From Alopecurus myosuroides (taxonomy: Eukaryota; Streptophyta; Magnoliopsida; Poales; Poaceae), in contig CM054061.1 in the NCBI GenBank assembly GCA_028641055.1, positions 119,417,186-119,481,185 on the forward strand: a DNA stretch of 64,000 bases. The letters run 5' to 3'. This document shows positions 31,405 to 44,766 of this stretch, piece by piece. Each line of letters opens with the position of its first letter. Within the stretch, counting starts at the first letter, position 1. Both the position numbers and the translations under genes were made by a program. The notes beneath the pieces are model-generated. The model was not told where the DNA came from. It did not search any database and saw only the letters and a list, made by a program, of their open reading frames with translations.

Positions 31405-32636
31405 GCAGGAAAAGAAAAAATTGGAGCCAGGATTATATGTTCACAATTCTTGGCCATAGTCCCATAGTTGACTGAATTGAGCATCCTCATCACCATGGAT
31501 TTTAATTAATTCTTCCTTTCTTGCCCTTCCTAACTTCCACCTATATGGACACATATTGTACTCCCTCGGTACCTTGCCTCAAATGTTTTTAAATCCATCT
31601 TCCTATTATCTCTAAATTCATCTATAAACTTCTGAGTTAAGATGGGAGATGTGAGTGACTTGAGTCGCCACTCTTTCACACAAGGGTGCTTTCCATTATA
31701 TGCTCTAACAACAAAATCACATGTTCAATTATCATGTGATGCGTTTAACATTCATGTGCACCCATCTTTACACTTGACGTCAATCATATTTCTCTCATTC
31801 CTTGTCTTATGGATTTTAACTCTATCTTGGACACTTTATAAAGTCAAAGAAAATCTCATTTATTCCACACATGATAAATCCATGCCAACCTTAAACACTG
31901 TATTATTGAATCAACTTCAGGATCAAATGCTCCAAACTTGTACTGCAATTTCTCATGCTCTTCTGGCCTCAGTTGCAAATCTATATCATCTAAAGCAGCA
32001 ACATCTTCTTGTTCTTATACAAGAACTAATTCATTATTGTCATTCACTTCTATATCTATGTTGTCAATGAAAAGATCATCATCTCCTTCATTTGCTGCAT
32101 AGTCACTGTCCACAAAATCACTATCATGTTCTTCATCTGTTTCTCCCTCTTATTCTGCTGCCAACTCATTATCTCCTTCACTTGTCAAATTTCTCATATT
32201 TCTTTAACTTGCAAGAGAAGGCTCAACAGCTGGACGGCCTGCACTTGCTTTGGAAGGATCAATAGCTAATTCTGACCCTCCACTTGTATTTCTGGCATTT
32301 TCTGGCCCTGCACTTGCAATTTAAGAATCAATAGTTGGACTTGCAAACAAAGGCTATAATTCTTTCCCTCCACTTGTATTCATGCCAATTTCTAGCCCTG
32401 CACTTGCAATGGAAGGATCTACAACTTCTAGCCCTTCACTTAAATTCCTGGCACTACATCTAATGGCCCTACACCTGATGGCCCTACATATGGTGTCCTT
32501 GAAGATGATGGTCCTGCACCTGGTGTACCTATGTTGCTAACTGATTCAGTTCTCAGATCCTACAGATAATTTTTATGATCAACAAACAACACTAATTTCT
32601 TGTGTGTCTCTGCTACATTTACCATTTCCACAATGT
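31405..32636 (-). pseudogene. Mutator-like (MuDR family) transposase N-terminal remnant
   Basis: Read leftward on the minus strand this follows the order of plant MULE transposases. First comes a low-complexity Gly/Pro/Ser part, then an acidic segment (EEHDSDFVDSDYAANEGDDDLF) near 32140-32060. Next is the MuDR DNA-binding region starting FKVGM after FDPEVD (about 31930-31890), with MIDVKCKDGC, AYNGKHPCVKEWRLKSLTS and FIDEFRDNRKMD down to about 31590. It ends near NPGSNFFF at about 31412. The catalytic DDE part is absent. Several frame changes and stops (such as a TAA after ELVLV and a TGA after SCVE) show long decay. Its right edge is the Angela LTR at 32637, which may have inserted into it. 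Confidence 0.8.
32230..32440. repeat. Imperfect ~115 bp direct repeats in the MULE remnant
   Basis: The phrase (T)GGCCCTGCACTTGCAAT, followed by an AAGAATC/GAAGGATC word and CCCTCCACTTGTATT, recurs about three times at roughly 32240, 32310 and 32395. On the coding (minus) strand this corresponds to degenerate Gly/Pro/Ser-type repeats upstream of the acidic region. Confidence 0.5.
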
Positions 32637-33801
32637 TGAAGGGTTCGTTGCAAAGAAAACAAAAAAATTCCTACGCGAGAGACAACTGGAAGGCCAAGAT
32701 CTAATCTAGGAGATGAAAGGCAACAGGGATAAAAAGAGTCTTAAGGAGAACATACCCTCTAAGACACAAAGCGTTACGATATCAAATCTCGTTGTTGGCG
32801 TAGTCGTACTCACACCGATCTCAAGACCGAGAAGATGTGCACCGCAATCCGGCAATGCCTCCATGGGTCACACGTAAGGCTTGATAACGACCTCCGTTCC
32901 CTCGATCCAGCAGGGCAGCGGAAGTAGATGATCCCTCGGAACTCCAGCAACACGACGGCGTGGTGGTTGTGAAGAATCCCATGGTGAGCACTTCTCCAAA
33001 CGGGAGACCATGGAATGGAGCAGCGGGTGGAGAGGAAGGGAGGTGGGACAAGTGTGTGAGGAGGAGGAGCCCTCACCCTACTTTTATAGGGGAGGGGAGG
33101 CAGCCCAAGGGTGGGGTGTAGCCAGCCATGGGGGTTCCCCCACCTCTTCCCTCTTCATGTGAGTGGAATCTCCACTCACACCCACTCATGCTCCCTTAAA
33201 ACCCCACTTAGAAAATCCAAAGGTTTTTCTTTAATAAATAAGTAAAACATTTTATTTCTTTATTTTAATATATGTTAATTCCATTAACAAACATTTGCAT
33301 ATAGCACCTCAAATCATTTTTTAATTCTATTAACAACCATTCCATAAAAACCCCTTGAACTATTTCAATTTTCCCCGAAACGATTCCGGTGCTGTCCAAA
33401 TTTTTCTTCGATATTCCGTATCCTCTCAAATGCGTCATCGAACCTTAAGTGTGTCACCCTACGGTTCGCGAATAACATAGACATGATCGAGACACCTCTC
33501 CGATCAATAATCAATAGCGGGATCTGGAGATCCGTGATTACTCCTATATATTCAACGATGAATCTCGTGATCGTGTAAACCATCAACGGCGTAACTAATT
33601 CCCTTTGTCCCGCGATATTTTACTTGTCCGGGATCCGATCATCGGTATCAACCATACCTTATTCGATCTCGTTACCGACAAGTACTCTTTTACTCGTTCC
33701 GTGATATGACATTCTGGTGACCTAGTAACATGCTTTCAAGCGGTGTCAATGTGATATCACCGAGAGGGCCCAGAGTATATCTCTCCGTCATTTTGGATGG
33801 A

Positions 33802-35370
33802 TGATACGTCATAAACATATCCCTAATTTGTGATGCTCCATGATCATATTATGCCAATAGCTACATGTTTTCTCCCTTATTTATAGCATTTTCATACGTT
33901 TTTCGGGACTAACCTATTAACAAGATGACAAGTGCCAGTTCCCTGTTTTCTCCTGTTTTTGGTCTTAGAAAAGTTGTTCTGGAAACATTCTCGGTCGGAC
34001 CCCACAAAGCACGAAGTGCCTATTTTCCCCGAAAGCATCCTGAACACCGAAGAGGAGTCGAAGACGGGCATCAGGGGGGCCACACCAAGGGTGGCGCGCC
34101 CCCTTGCCGCGCCAGCTGGTCGTGTGGGCCCCCTGGCCTCCACCTCCTTTGCCCTTTCACCTATTTATTACCCCTTATGGAAAACCCTAGGCACCTGATC
34201 AAAATCCCCGAAAAAGTTCCGCGGCCGCCGTCACCGTCAATCCTAGATCAGGGGGGTTCTGAATCTGTTTCCGGCACCCTACCGAAGAGAAAATCCTCAC
34301 TGGATGCTTCTACATCACCATGCCTGCCTCCGGGGTGATGCGTGATAGTTCATCCCTGGACTACGGGTCTATAGCAGTAGCTAGATGGTTGTCTCCTTGT
34401 CATATGCCTCCATGTTTAGATCTCGTGAGATGCCTATCATGATCGAGATTGATCTTATGTAATTCTATATGATGTGTTTGCTGGGATCCGATGAATATTG
34501 ACCTTATGCCAAGTTGATTATAGTCTTTATTGCATATTTTATTTGTGATCTTGCATGCTTTCCGTTGCTAGTGGTTGCTCTGGCCAAGTAGTTGCTAGTA
34601 ACTCCGGGAGGGAGTATTTATGCTTGATAGTGGGTTCATGCCTCCTCATTGCCTTGCTCGAGTGACGGGAACATGAAGGGGGAGGATGTGTTGTTGCCAT
34701 TAGGGAGAAAACAACGGTGTGAGTGCCCGCGTGCACAAGCATTGCTTACATTACACACATTGTTTAATGCAGTTATTTGTTGCTTGCAAATTAATACCTA
34801 AGGGGGTTCAAATGATAACCTGAGGGTGGATTATTAGTCATAGATGCAGAGGGATTTCGGTCTATGTATTTTGTTGTAATGCCCGCACCAATTATCATAG
34901 TAGTCATCATGTTATATTGTGCACTATGGTGCAACCTCTATTTGTCAATTGCCCAGCTGTAATTTGTTCACCAAGCATGTTATTTTTATGGAGAGACACC
35001 ACTAGTGGACCTATGAAACCCGGTCCATTTTCCACACTGTTAAACAAACCACAAAAATTTTCCTGCTCTCTTTACTTACTGCAAGCCTACACTATTTTCC
35101 ACACTGTACGTCTAATCTTTGTATTCAGCCAGACCGGTGAGATTGACAACCTCACTGTACCGTTGGGGCAAAGTATTTTGGTTGTGTTGTGTGCAGGTTC
35201 CACGTTGTTGCTGACACCGGTGAAGCGCCAACACCACCGTCAGTGGCATCAACCTTCCGAAGGTCCTCTTTCTCCTATTGTATTGATAACCCTGGTTCTT
35301 AACTAAGGGGAAAACTCCTACCGATGTGCTCATCACACCCTCCTCTTGGGGTTCACAACAAAGCACATCA
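33802..35370 (+). mobile_element. Solo LTR, 1569 bp, TSD ATGGA, inside the Angela LTR
   Basis: It begins TGATACGTCATAAAC and ends AAAGCACATCA, with ATGGA at 33797-33801 and 35371-35375. The copia LTR reads through correctly when it is removed. There is no primer site or polypurine tract inside, so it is a solo LTR. The first bases resemble the LTR at 29122, a Ty3/gypsy type. The sequence at 34020-34340 is a GC-rich leader with short frames that are not genes. Confidence 0.9.
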
Positions 35371-35516
35371 ATGGAAAAATCCCACTCTTGATCCATGAGC
35401 CTCAATTAACACTTTCCGAATACCTAACGCCACCTTTATAGTCACCCTGTTACAGTGTGACGTTTGATGTCATCAAAGTACTCTTTCGGTATTAGTGATT
35501 GACATGATCTCATGGT

Positions 35517-37407
35517 TGTAACAGCCCAAGTGTGAAAACCTACCATTTAGAATGTTTGTTTCATGTTTATTAAGGTATTGCATCATGTCATCATATTGTT
35601 TCCATGTTGTTTGCATTTGTTTCTTAATTGTTGCATTTGTTTATTTTGTTTTGCATCTGTTATTCTTTGTTTTCATAATGAAAATCAAACAATTTCAACT
35701 GCTTTGTTTTCATACTTGTTCTGTTACAACTTTTGTAATAAAAATAACAAGTGAAAACAACCAAATTGTTCCATTTTATTTCATGTTGATCACTCCTTGA
35801 TTTGTTGGTTTTAATCAAACAATTAATTCAATCAATTAATTAAATCACCTTCAATTCAAATCAAATCTTCAAAGCATCAATCAACTTGAGTTTATAACAA
35901 ATCTCCAAGCCAATCAACTAATTTAATCACTTTAATCAATAGGGTTCCCCTATTAAAATCCTTGTTTTCAATATTAATCTATTAATTTCTAAATTGCTCA
36001 AATTCAAACCAAAACATTCAAAACAGAACCCAATTTGAAATTATAAAAATAATAACCAAAACATTTTATACTCTTGTTTCCAATTAAAACTTTTGGGTCA
36101 CCTTATTAAAGTGTTGGTTTTATTAATCATTTCAAATCTTCAAAAATCATCTAAATTGATTTATTTTTCCAAACAGCAGGTAACAATTTGAAATTTCAAA
36201 AAAAAACTAACTTGCCAACTGATAGTTTTGAGCTGACAAGTCCCCATGTTTTTTCTCAAAAATTTTAAAGCCTAAAACCCTAACATTTTCTTCCATTTCC
36301 TCTTTGCTACAAAAAAAAACAGAAAAGAAAAATAAATAAAAGGAAGCGCGCAGCAGCTAACCTATCTAATCCCAGCCCAGCCCACCTAGCCTCTAAAGCG
36401 CGCGCGGCCCAGCCTTTCCCCACTTACCGGTTCAGACAGCCGCCCCTGTCGTCTTCGACGCGTACGGCCGCCCATCCAGACGCGCCACGGCGGCAGCGCG
36501 CGATCACGACGGCCAGGAGCCACCACAGGCGCCTATAAGGACCCCCTAGCCCCGCAGCAACCCTAGACCTAGCCTGCTCTCTCTCTTCCCCCCGAGATCC
36601 GCCGTCGTCTGCTCTCTGCCAACGCCCTGTCCCCTCTCTGAACCTCGCCGGAGGCGCCGCGTCTGAATCTCCGTGGCTCCCCGCCGCCTCTCACCACCAC
36701 CACCCTCCTAGCCACCGGGAATTGAAGCCCCACTCCTTCTTCTCTCGTTTGCACACCAGCACCAGCCCGGAGGCGCACGGAGCATGCGCCGCCGTCCTCG
36801 ACCCCTCCGCTGCAACCTCGCCGTCGACTGCAACCGAGTACGCCGCCGCAGTTGCCGTGCTCCTTCCCTCTCGCTGGCGGCGTGGATCGAACCGCCACCG
36901 GTCCCTCTTCGTCACCCACACCTTCATCGAGCTCGAGGGGGCCCGTAGCGGCGCCGCCGTCCACGCCGTCGTCACCGGCAGCTGCACTGCCCGAGCTGCT
37001 TCACCTCCGTTTCTTCACGGTGAGCACACGGTCATTTCCCCTCTTCCTCTCTATCTGATTCGCCTAGCAAACGCGCACGCGCACGCATCCATCACCTCTG
37101 CACCACCGCAGCAACCACGAGCTCGTCGCCACGGTGATCGCCGCCGGGAGCTAGTTCTGTCAGGGTTCAGTGTTGGTTTTCGTCAGAAAAGTTTCAGTTA
37201 AGCGAACCTCAAAGACAACCTCGCTGCGTGTTGTTAAGTGACAACGAACGCGATCCAGCCCAATGGTTCAGACTAGCGCAGCGCAGCGCAGCGACCCGGG
37301 GTCGATTCCCCGCGGGCGCAAATCTTTTTCTCGGTTTTCTTCCGCGCGCGCAGGCCCCACCCGTCAGCGAGCATGGCTGCCACGCGTGCGCGCTCGCGCC
37401 ACGCTGG
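35517..37407 (+). repeat. Left LTR of the 35517 element, part 1
   Basis: It begins TGTAACAGCCCAAGTG and continues until TGGCGCC-rich sequence and GCTGG (37403-37407), where the minus-strand element is inserted. It contains a GC-rich leader (36350-37190) with a GTGAGC donor-like site at 37020 and a tRNA-like segment at 37255-37329 (A-box-like ATGGTTCAGAC, triple GCGCA repeats, CGGGGTCGATTCCCCG, TTTTT). The frames at 36569-37201 mirror the leader and recur in the right LTR at 53211-53802; I do not count them as genes. Confidence 0.93.
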
Positions 37408-40400
37408 TGTCACGACCCCGGACCCAGAGATATACATACTGTTATGTGCTCCTAGCCATGGACTCACAAGGGCTTCAGGGTTACCAGCCCCGGCCGCAAC
37501 AAACAACGGCAGGCAGACTGGATTCATCGGCACGTAGTCCGGATCCCCGGTCTACTACTCCATGTATCCATGCGAGTCATAACCAACTATGCATATCAAA
37601 GCGTCCACGAATCGAATGAAACTGAAGGAAACGGGACCAAAGCTATACAGAGATGCTATGTGTCCAGAAAGTGCAACAACAATCGAGGGTTACTGGGGTT
37701 ACCTCGCCCCAGGCCGATCAAATCGACAGGCAGGCTCGGACATGGATCATCGGCTCCACAACCCCTCGACTGCGACAACTATGCAGGCATAGCCAAAACT
37801 GTATAACAATGAGCTCGAAACCAACAACCGATCAAAGCAGTACTCTAAACATGAAGTTGTATTAAACAGGTGTTACTAGAGTATAGCTTACAGGCAGAGG
37901 TCACACGACCCAACAGTACATCAGACAACGAAAGGCAATTATGTTGCTAAACAACAAGAACCAAAAAGGCCTAAGAGGTCGCAACATAAGGCGACGTCCC
38001 AGCCCATAGATTCCAGGCTGCTACCTGGGAACCCCGAACTACTCGTCGATGTCCACGTTGACTCATCACCGATGTGAGATCTTCACCTGAACCAAATTAA
38101 GCAAACCTCAGTACGGGATGTACTCAACAAGACTTAATTAACCTATTATATATCTGCTAGCTTTATAAAGGGGTTTTATGAAGGCTGATTTGCGTAAAGC
38201 AATGTTTGTTTTGCAAGTTGAGGGAGGAATAGCACGTATTGTAGAGGGTTTTCAAAACAAATGAGAAAGGACTCAACTCTTGTAGATCATCATCTTTTTA
38301 TCCTCCAACATCATTCCCAGCACCTCACATGCTACAAGGATCACCCCTCCCGGCATCTCCGGGGAGGCACCCTTCATCTACTGTCTCCATGCATTGTCAA
38401 CATCTTTTACGTCACGTTCAAGTTATCTATGACCTCGTGGCTTTCACCAAGTCGTCCTTAACCGTGGACACGGCTTTCCAAAAGATTTATCCCTGCAGGG
38501 TGGTACACTTTACCCACACGTACCATCCGACTCTTAACGCCACATGTACGCTCGTCCATGGAGCGCGGCAGAGGGTGGTTGGCCACGACCTTTACCTTGT
38601 CGAGCCCTATCCATGAGTCAACCCAAACAGGGCCACCCCGTCAACAGGGAGTTGGCCACCTCCTGACGGCACCTGTTCTGTGAGTCGGGAACAAGATTCG
38701 TGAAGGCGTGTACGCCCATCACTTGTCCCGGTCACGCCCTAAACACCTCCAAAAGTTTTTTGACTCACACGCAGATGGAAAACCCAAACTACGTGACTCA
38801 CGGATAGAACCAAACAAGTTAGTTAGTCGAGCGCGGTCTGTTAGGCCCCGCGTGTGGTTGCACGCTCAGTCTTGGTTTCCACGGCGAGACCTTACCCCTA
38901 GGGTTGGCAAGTACAGGACCAAGAACCACTTCCCAAGTGGCCTCCCGTCCTCGCCTTAGCCAAGTTAACCACACAGTGCTCATCTCACCACGTCATCATA
39001 TCATACTAAGTTATCGTAGCTCTGATTCATCAACCGGATGGAGCAGAGGTAACAAACATGTAAAGCTAAGCGAAGCAGATATGAGGCTCTGGCGATGCGC
39101 ACAAGCAAATCTATGGCGGCTAGGAGCAGTGGATCAGGAAATTGAGACAATGCAGTATATAGGTGAACTATGTCTACTAGCATCAAATAGTTTGGAATCG
39201 AATGCAAAGTACGAGATCAAATGTTGTTCGAAAGCATATATGAGCAGATAAGAGGTTATGCTTGCCTTGGTTATAAGAAAACCAGGTAAAGATCTTCTGG
39301 AATAAGTGCTTGACTTGTCGGTTAAGATCAAGTATTCTCCATGGATTCGTTGGCCTTCACTTCGGAGTCACGTTCTACCGAGAGAGAAATAACACCGAAA
39401 GAGAAATAACAATCAACACATGGCATCGATGCAATGCGCAATATGTATGCATGAGCAAGTTAATGCACTGAAATAAAGTCCTAAACATGTTTGATGGGTT
39501 GCTAGGGTTCATATGTCAGTTAAGAAGTTTTACTGAAATTTGCCCGAAATAGTCCCCGGAGGGGGTTTCGGGCGATTATGAACATGAGTACCATTTTAGT
39601 TGCTCAAATGGGTTTGAAAACATCATGAACATGTTGCATTTATCATTTTGAGCATTTTGACATATAACTTTTCATATTCTAATTTTAGTGAATAAAAACT
39701 TATTTTCTCTATTTTTAATTGATTAAACAGCATTAAAATAATACTTATTTTTGGACTTCCTCAAACATGAATGAAAATGGCATTTTTGGGTAGATTACAT
39801 TTTTCTGATCAAAACCATATTTTTATTTTATTTTTCTGATAAACAGAATAGAAGTTATTCATTATTCAAATTAATTATTTTTCTGTAATTATAGAAGAGG
39901 TGGGGCCCACGTGTCAGAACCGTTTTCATTTAAAAGAAATAAACAGAAACAGGGCCAGTGACGCGTGCATGACGTCGTGATGACGTCATCCATGCCCGAA
40001 ATCTCACAGAACCGATGCAATCCGTCGATTCATCGCGGGGTTTTGGAATCGGATTGCTCCACGAGGCGGAGGGGATCGAGCGGGTTCTGGGGGTGGCCAC
40101 GGCTGGCCGGTTGGTCGCTGGAGCTCGCGCCGGCGAGCTCGGGCGCGGCGGCGGACACGGGTGCACGGCGGCCGGGAGTTACAGAGGGGGAGGGGGTGAA
40201 CCGAGGCCATCGGGAGGCTCACCGTGGCGAGTGGAGCACGATGGCGTTGACGGTGAGGTGAGGGAACGCCGGAGTAGTCGCCGGCGTGGAGAATTGCGCG
40301 GCGGCCGGACTCGGGAACGACTCGTCGATCCGCGCCGTCCTTGGCTTCCGAGCTCGTGTGGCTTGACGGGAACGTAGAGGAGCACCGGGCGCATCTCCTG

Positions 40401-40994
40401 GTTTCTTCCAATCGGCCGGAACTTGCCGGAAACGGCGGCAAGGGGCGGCGGCCGGCAAGGTTAGCTCCGGTTAGGGTTTTCTCTTTCGGGAGGGATACAG
40501 AGACAGAGAGCGAGAGGGAGGGGGCTTCTGCGGGGATTGGGGTGATCGAGACGGCTCCCGAGCGTCGTCATCTCTTCCCCTGTCGCGCTGGAAGCAGGAG
40601 GTGGCGCTCGGCGACCTGCTCATCCTTCTGGCCGGATTTGGAGAAGAAGGAAAAAGAAAAAGAAAACACGGAAACCCCCTGGAACTTTTGGAAATTGCAA
40701 AAGAGTCCTTTTCTCTTTAAAAACAGAACAGAAAACAGAATTTTAGGGACCTTTTTGGAAACAGAAAAATTGGCAAAAATACATTTTGAAAACCTTATGA
40801 AATTTGCAAGCTCACCATGTATTTGCTTTCCAAAATTGAAATTATTTTTAGAACAAAATTTGGGTGATCACTTTAAGTGATTTTTGGTCATTTCATTTGT
40901 TATTTCAAATGCAAAATTTTAACCAATGTTTTTATGCATGTATGAGATGACACAACACCACACACCCTTTTGTAGCAAAAATTGGGATGTTACA
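37408..40994 (-). repeat. 3' LTR of the minus-strand LARD-like element
   Basis: It spans TGTCACGACC to ATGTTACA on plus and is followed directly by the polypurine tract. It carries a GC-rich leader (39960-40640) with several overlapping frames, including a 179-codon frame at 40341-40880. The same frames are duplicated exactly in the other LTR and decayed in the solo LTR at 16922, so they are better seen as LTR leader than as genes. Confidence 0.93.
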
Positions 40995-41000
40995 AATCTA

Positions 41001-41008
41001 CCCCCCTT
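41001..41008 (-). promoter_or_regulatory. Polypurine tract AAGGGGGG
   Basis: On the minus strand AAGGGGGG stands six bases before the 3' LTR start (TGTAACATCCC). This is the plus-strand primer of reverse transcription. The nested partner element has the same core at 52180-52187. Confidence 0.85.
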
Positions 41009-44000
41009 ACAAGAATCTCGTCCCGAGATTCCCGAAGGAGAAGAAAGAAGGAACACCGGTTTGAATGATCTTCTCGAACATTACGGTTCTCTTCTGAAGA
41101 GGTTGATCCGTAGCATCTTGAAGTATTGAACGGATACATCTAGGTAAGAGGGAAACTCTTAGGAAATGATCTTCACGAAGATCGAGTATCTCATGGCTAA
41201 CTCAGGACAAGAATGTTCGTAAAGAACTTTTGAGTTAACAGGCATGAAACACATCAAGATAACGGAGGGAATAAAAGATGGTTTCAAGTTTGTGGACGAT
41301 GGTTCTTGAAAGGATTTAGAATATGAGCTTTGCACAAGACTTTAAATCCTTTTGGAAAAGATAGGTTGAACAACTTATAACATCGAGGTTTCTTCAAAAA
41401 GAATACCAAGGTGGATAGTTTGGTCTTGGATACCACAAAGTAATATCCGTAGACGAGAAAAACAAAACACGAGGAACCACTGGAATCATGCATCGGAGGA
41501 AAGTGGATACAGGATCATGTTCACTCTTCGGAGTGGACACGGAAGATAACGGAACTTTCAACCATTCCATAACAGTTTTCTTGGAATCCTTGTCAAAGAT
41601 CGGGATGTTACTTCACAATAGAAGATGAGTAACCGAAAGATGTAGAAACACCGTAACAAAGGAGGAATTCTTGATCACACCATAAGGATGGTTAACCAAC
41701 GAGGGATTGAAACACCGGAAGAAAATAGGGAATCTTTTTCCTATGGTGGATTTGACGTAGCAATACGTTTACCACATGATTAAGATCCCATGGCTGAAGT
41801 AACTGACAAATTCACACAATGTGTGAGATGAACATAACTTCAAGTACCAACAACTTGAGAAGGGAATTAATGAATGGCAGTTACAGAACACCACGAGATG
41901 TTTCCATGACAACTTGTTTCTACTGAAAGAAAGGTTTGGAGGGCTGACAGAGAGACGTTGGAGGAAACAACTTCCAGGTTTTCCTTGATGTTTTAGATAC
42001 CGACATCAGACTCTTTAACAAGCCTTCAATAGGTCATCAAGTGGAGGTGAACCTTTGGTTTGGAAGAACAAGGAGGAAACTTGTTAGAATAAGCCAGACA
42101 GGAATTCTCACGGAGAGTGGTTGTTCTTACGGATTCAAAGAGATATGACATTAGGCCTTACGGCTAATTGTGTCAACCACAACATCAACCATGCCGTATT
42201 TTCAAATGGACCTAGTTCAACACCCTTGAGAAAACACCAACCATCGTTGCTGCTTGAGATTCAGCTCTGGTTAGTGGGTTGAATAACTCAGACTCTATAT
42301 GTTTGTTAATAGGTTGCACCGGTTATCAACGGGACACATTTACTAGATTCTCAAGACATGGACTATGATGCCAAGCTCAAGAAGATGAGCGAGATTGCAG
42401 AACTCATGTATTAGCAACTTGCGAAAGACGGTTGCACCTACATGAATTACTTGCAACAAAACACATCAGAGTCCTTGGTTGGGAGATGATAACAAAGATC
42501 ACCAAGATCTTGGACTTCTTCTCTCAAGGAAAATCAGTCAGTGGCTTAGCGTGGATGCAAACTTCTTTAAATGAATGGAGGTAAAAACAAACCATCTCAA
42601 GAGTAGTCCACAAATGCATAACCGACTTGGGATTATTCCCGAAGGAACAAGAAAAATTTACTCGTATCCACGGCGACAACTTTCACCAAAAGCACATGAA
42701 CCGGAGTAAGCTACTTCGAACATCCAGAACACAACTTCGTGATGAAACAAAGATGGTTCTCGAAAGTTTACAACATTATTGCCATTTGTTCAGCATGAAC
42801 CTCTTGCAACTTGGAGAAAATAGGAATGTCATCGATGGGCTCGAAAACACACTTATCAAAACACTCCAAGAAGAGGGATTCATATGATATATGAACGAGG
42901 CAAAACATTGGTTAGACCAGAGGACATGAAGGTGTACTCGGGCAAAACACCATGAGTGAAAACACCGTCAAGATAGTCCTTAGAGCTGGACTTGATCTGT
43001 TGATAGCCCAAATCAAATCAAGGGTAGAGTGATAGCATGTCCACTACGGAGATACTATCCTGCTTCAACATGAGGAGAACTAGACATCCCTTAACAGAGG
43101 ATCAAGTTAGGTAGAGCTTTTGCCTTTCAACTCTCCAAGTTGTTGGTTAAGCTCAACCTACTTGTCCAGGGTATCCAACATAGCTTTCTTGGAGAAAGGA
43201 GGGGTTCGAACTACCCCTCGTTTAGACATCACGGTCAGGTAACAAACCTGGTGATACTTCTAGAAAGACAACCAGAATATCACAACCCACCGGTATGTCT
43301 TGGAAATCGAAAGGAGGCATGCTTTTCAAAGCAACCGATAAGATCTTGAGAGCTTTGGTATGAACCTAACTCTCTGATCAACAATGTGCACCGGAATGAA
43401 CGGATTTGGTAACATGGTTAACTTCAAATAGAGACCGGGTGACCAATAGTGCAAAGAAGGATACAGATGGTCCTTAGATTTTCCAAAGCAATAGAAATTG
43501 CTAGGAATACCTGATATACACATCAATGCACATACCCAACATTCTTGAGAGTTCAAGACTTGAAGAAAGGGGAGTGAAGATGTGTACGAGCATCACTTCA
43601 TCAACAAGGCCATGAAATTCATCACAGCCTCTGGATATACAAGAGTGTGATACTCGAAGGTGGAACAGAACAGAAGTTGATGAAACTTCTTTATTCTGCG
43701 GAATACAAAACTTTGACCTGTTCCTAGGGATGAACGAGGTTCTGGAGTTTGTTTCTCCTTACATTTCAGGGTGGAATGTTCTGACAGAAAACAAGAGCAA
43801 TGCATTGGAAGACTCCAACACAGCTAAGCAACTTGGTTTCCAAACAACGGACGGGGTTCGGAAAGCAACTAAAGAGTAGGAACGTGCTCTGGAAAATCCC
43901 GAGATCACGTTGGATGCACGGGGTAATACTCATGTGTAGAACCCATGCAAAAGAGAGAGGTATAGCAGAATCAATAACAAAGATAGGGGGATCATAAGAA

Positions 44001-44749
44001 CATTCTTGCTATGATCCCTTTTTGGTTCCAAAGGAAAGCCTACGGCTATGAGAGTTGGAATTTCCTAACCACCCCGAGGTAAAACAAATTCCTCAGGATT
44101 CAAAGAAACATAACTTGAGTTAAAGGTCAGCATCCTGTACTGATATAGTGAGCATCACATGGTTATGAAACCACATGACTCAACTCACCACAATTCAGCA
44201 CATTCCGGGACCTTCGGTTCAAGTCCAAGATTAAAAACCAAAACAAAGGAGTAACTACTCTCTTAGTTTCTTGAGGAACACTAGGAAGAACAATCACGGA
44301 GTATCTTTCAAAAGACAAGCATAGCTCCGGAAGAACTTGAGCAGAAGATAACAGATACATTCGAGATGAAACGGAAATCTCGAGGTTCAGGATTTGAAAC
44401 CTTAGAACAGGAGTATGTGGAACCCACACAACTTTGAGAGATTACGATGGAAAGGAAATCTCCCCGTTAAAAAGGTAACGGATATGGAACACGCACGACT
44501 CTAGAAACTGAACACTAGGTCAACTTGGGTAAAAACGTCCTTGCCAGAGAAGGCACCTAGGTTTTGAATGACTAAAAACTTTTCGAATCCAAAACAGGTA
44601 AGATGACCCAGAGTTTAGAGCGATACCAGATAAGGAGTAAAAAGAATCCTAAGAAGGTTTTTCACAACTCATTTGAGGTTTCAAAGTAGTTTTCACAATC
44701 ACTAGACTCAACATCGACCAAGCAGTAAGATTTTCCTACAGGCAGTCCT

Positions 44750-44761
44750 GCTCTGATACCA
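44750..44761 (-). promoter_or_regulatory. Primer binding site, initiator Met tRNA type
   Basis: The minus strand reads TGGTATCAGAGC, complementary to the 3' end of initiator methionine tRNA. It lies five bases inside the 5' LTR edge at 44767, on the expected side for a minus-strand element. Confidence 0.9.
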
Positions 44762-44766
44762 TGACT

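Larger units (their letters stand above)
40995..44766 (-). other. Internal domain of the LARD-like element, no protein domain seen
   Basis: This is 3.77 kb of evenly mixed, stop-rich sequence on both strands. The longest frames are under 90 codons and show no gag, protease, RT or integrase motif. The only coding-like trace is the extreme 3' end on the minus strand: GGGAATCTCGGGACGAGATTC just before the polypurine tract resembles the end of chromovirus integrase genes. A non-coding conserved internal domain is expected of LARDs, where it probably folds as packaged RNA. Confidence 0.75.

Noticed and set aside
32810..33076. Minus-strand 88-codon frame as a gene
   Set aside because: It lies wholly in the Angela/BARE LTR and is a known type of LTR-internal frame.
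36569..37201. Frames of 98-159 codons in the GC-rich part of the 35517 element LTR as host genes
   Set aside because: They overlap on both strands, are duplicated in the right LTR and are absent as frames in the diverged 7277 LTR. They are LTR leader.
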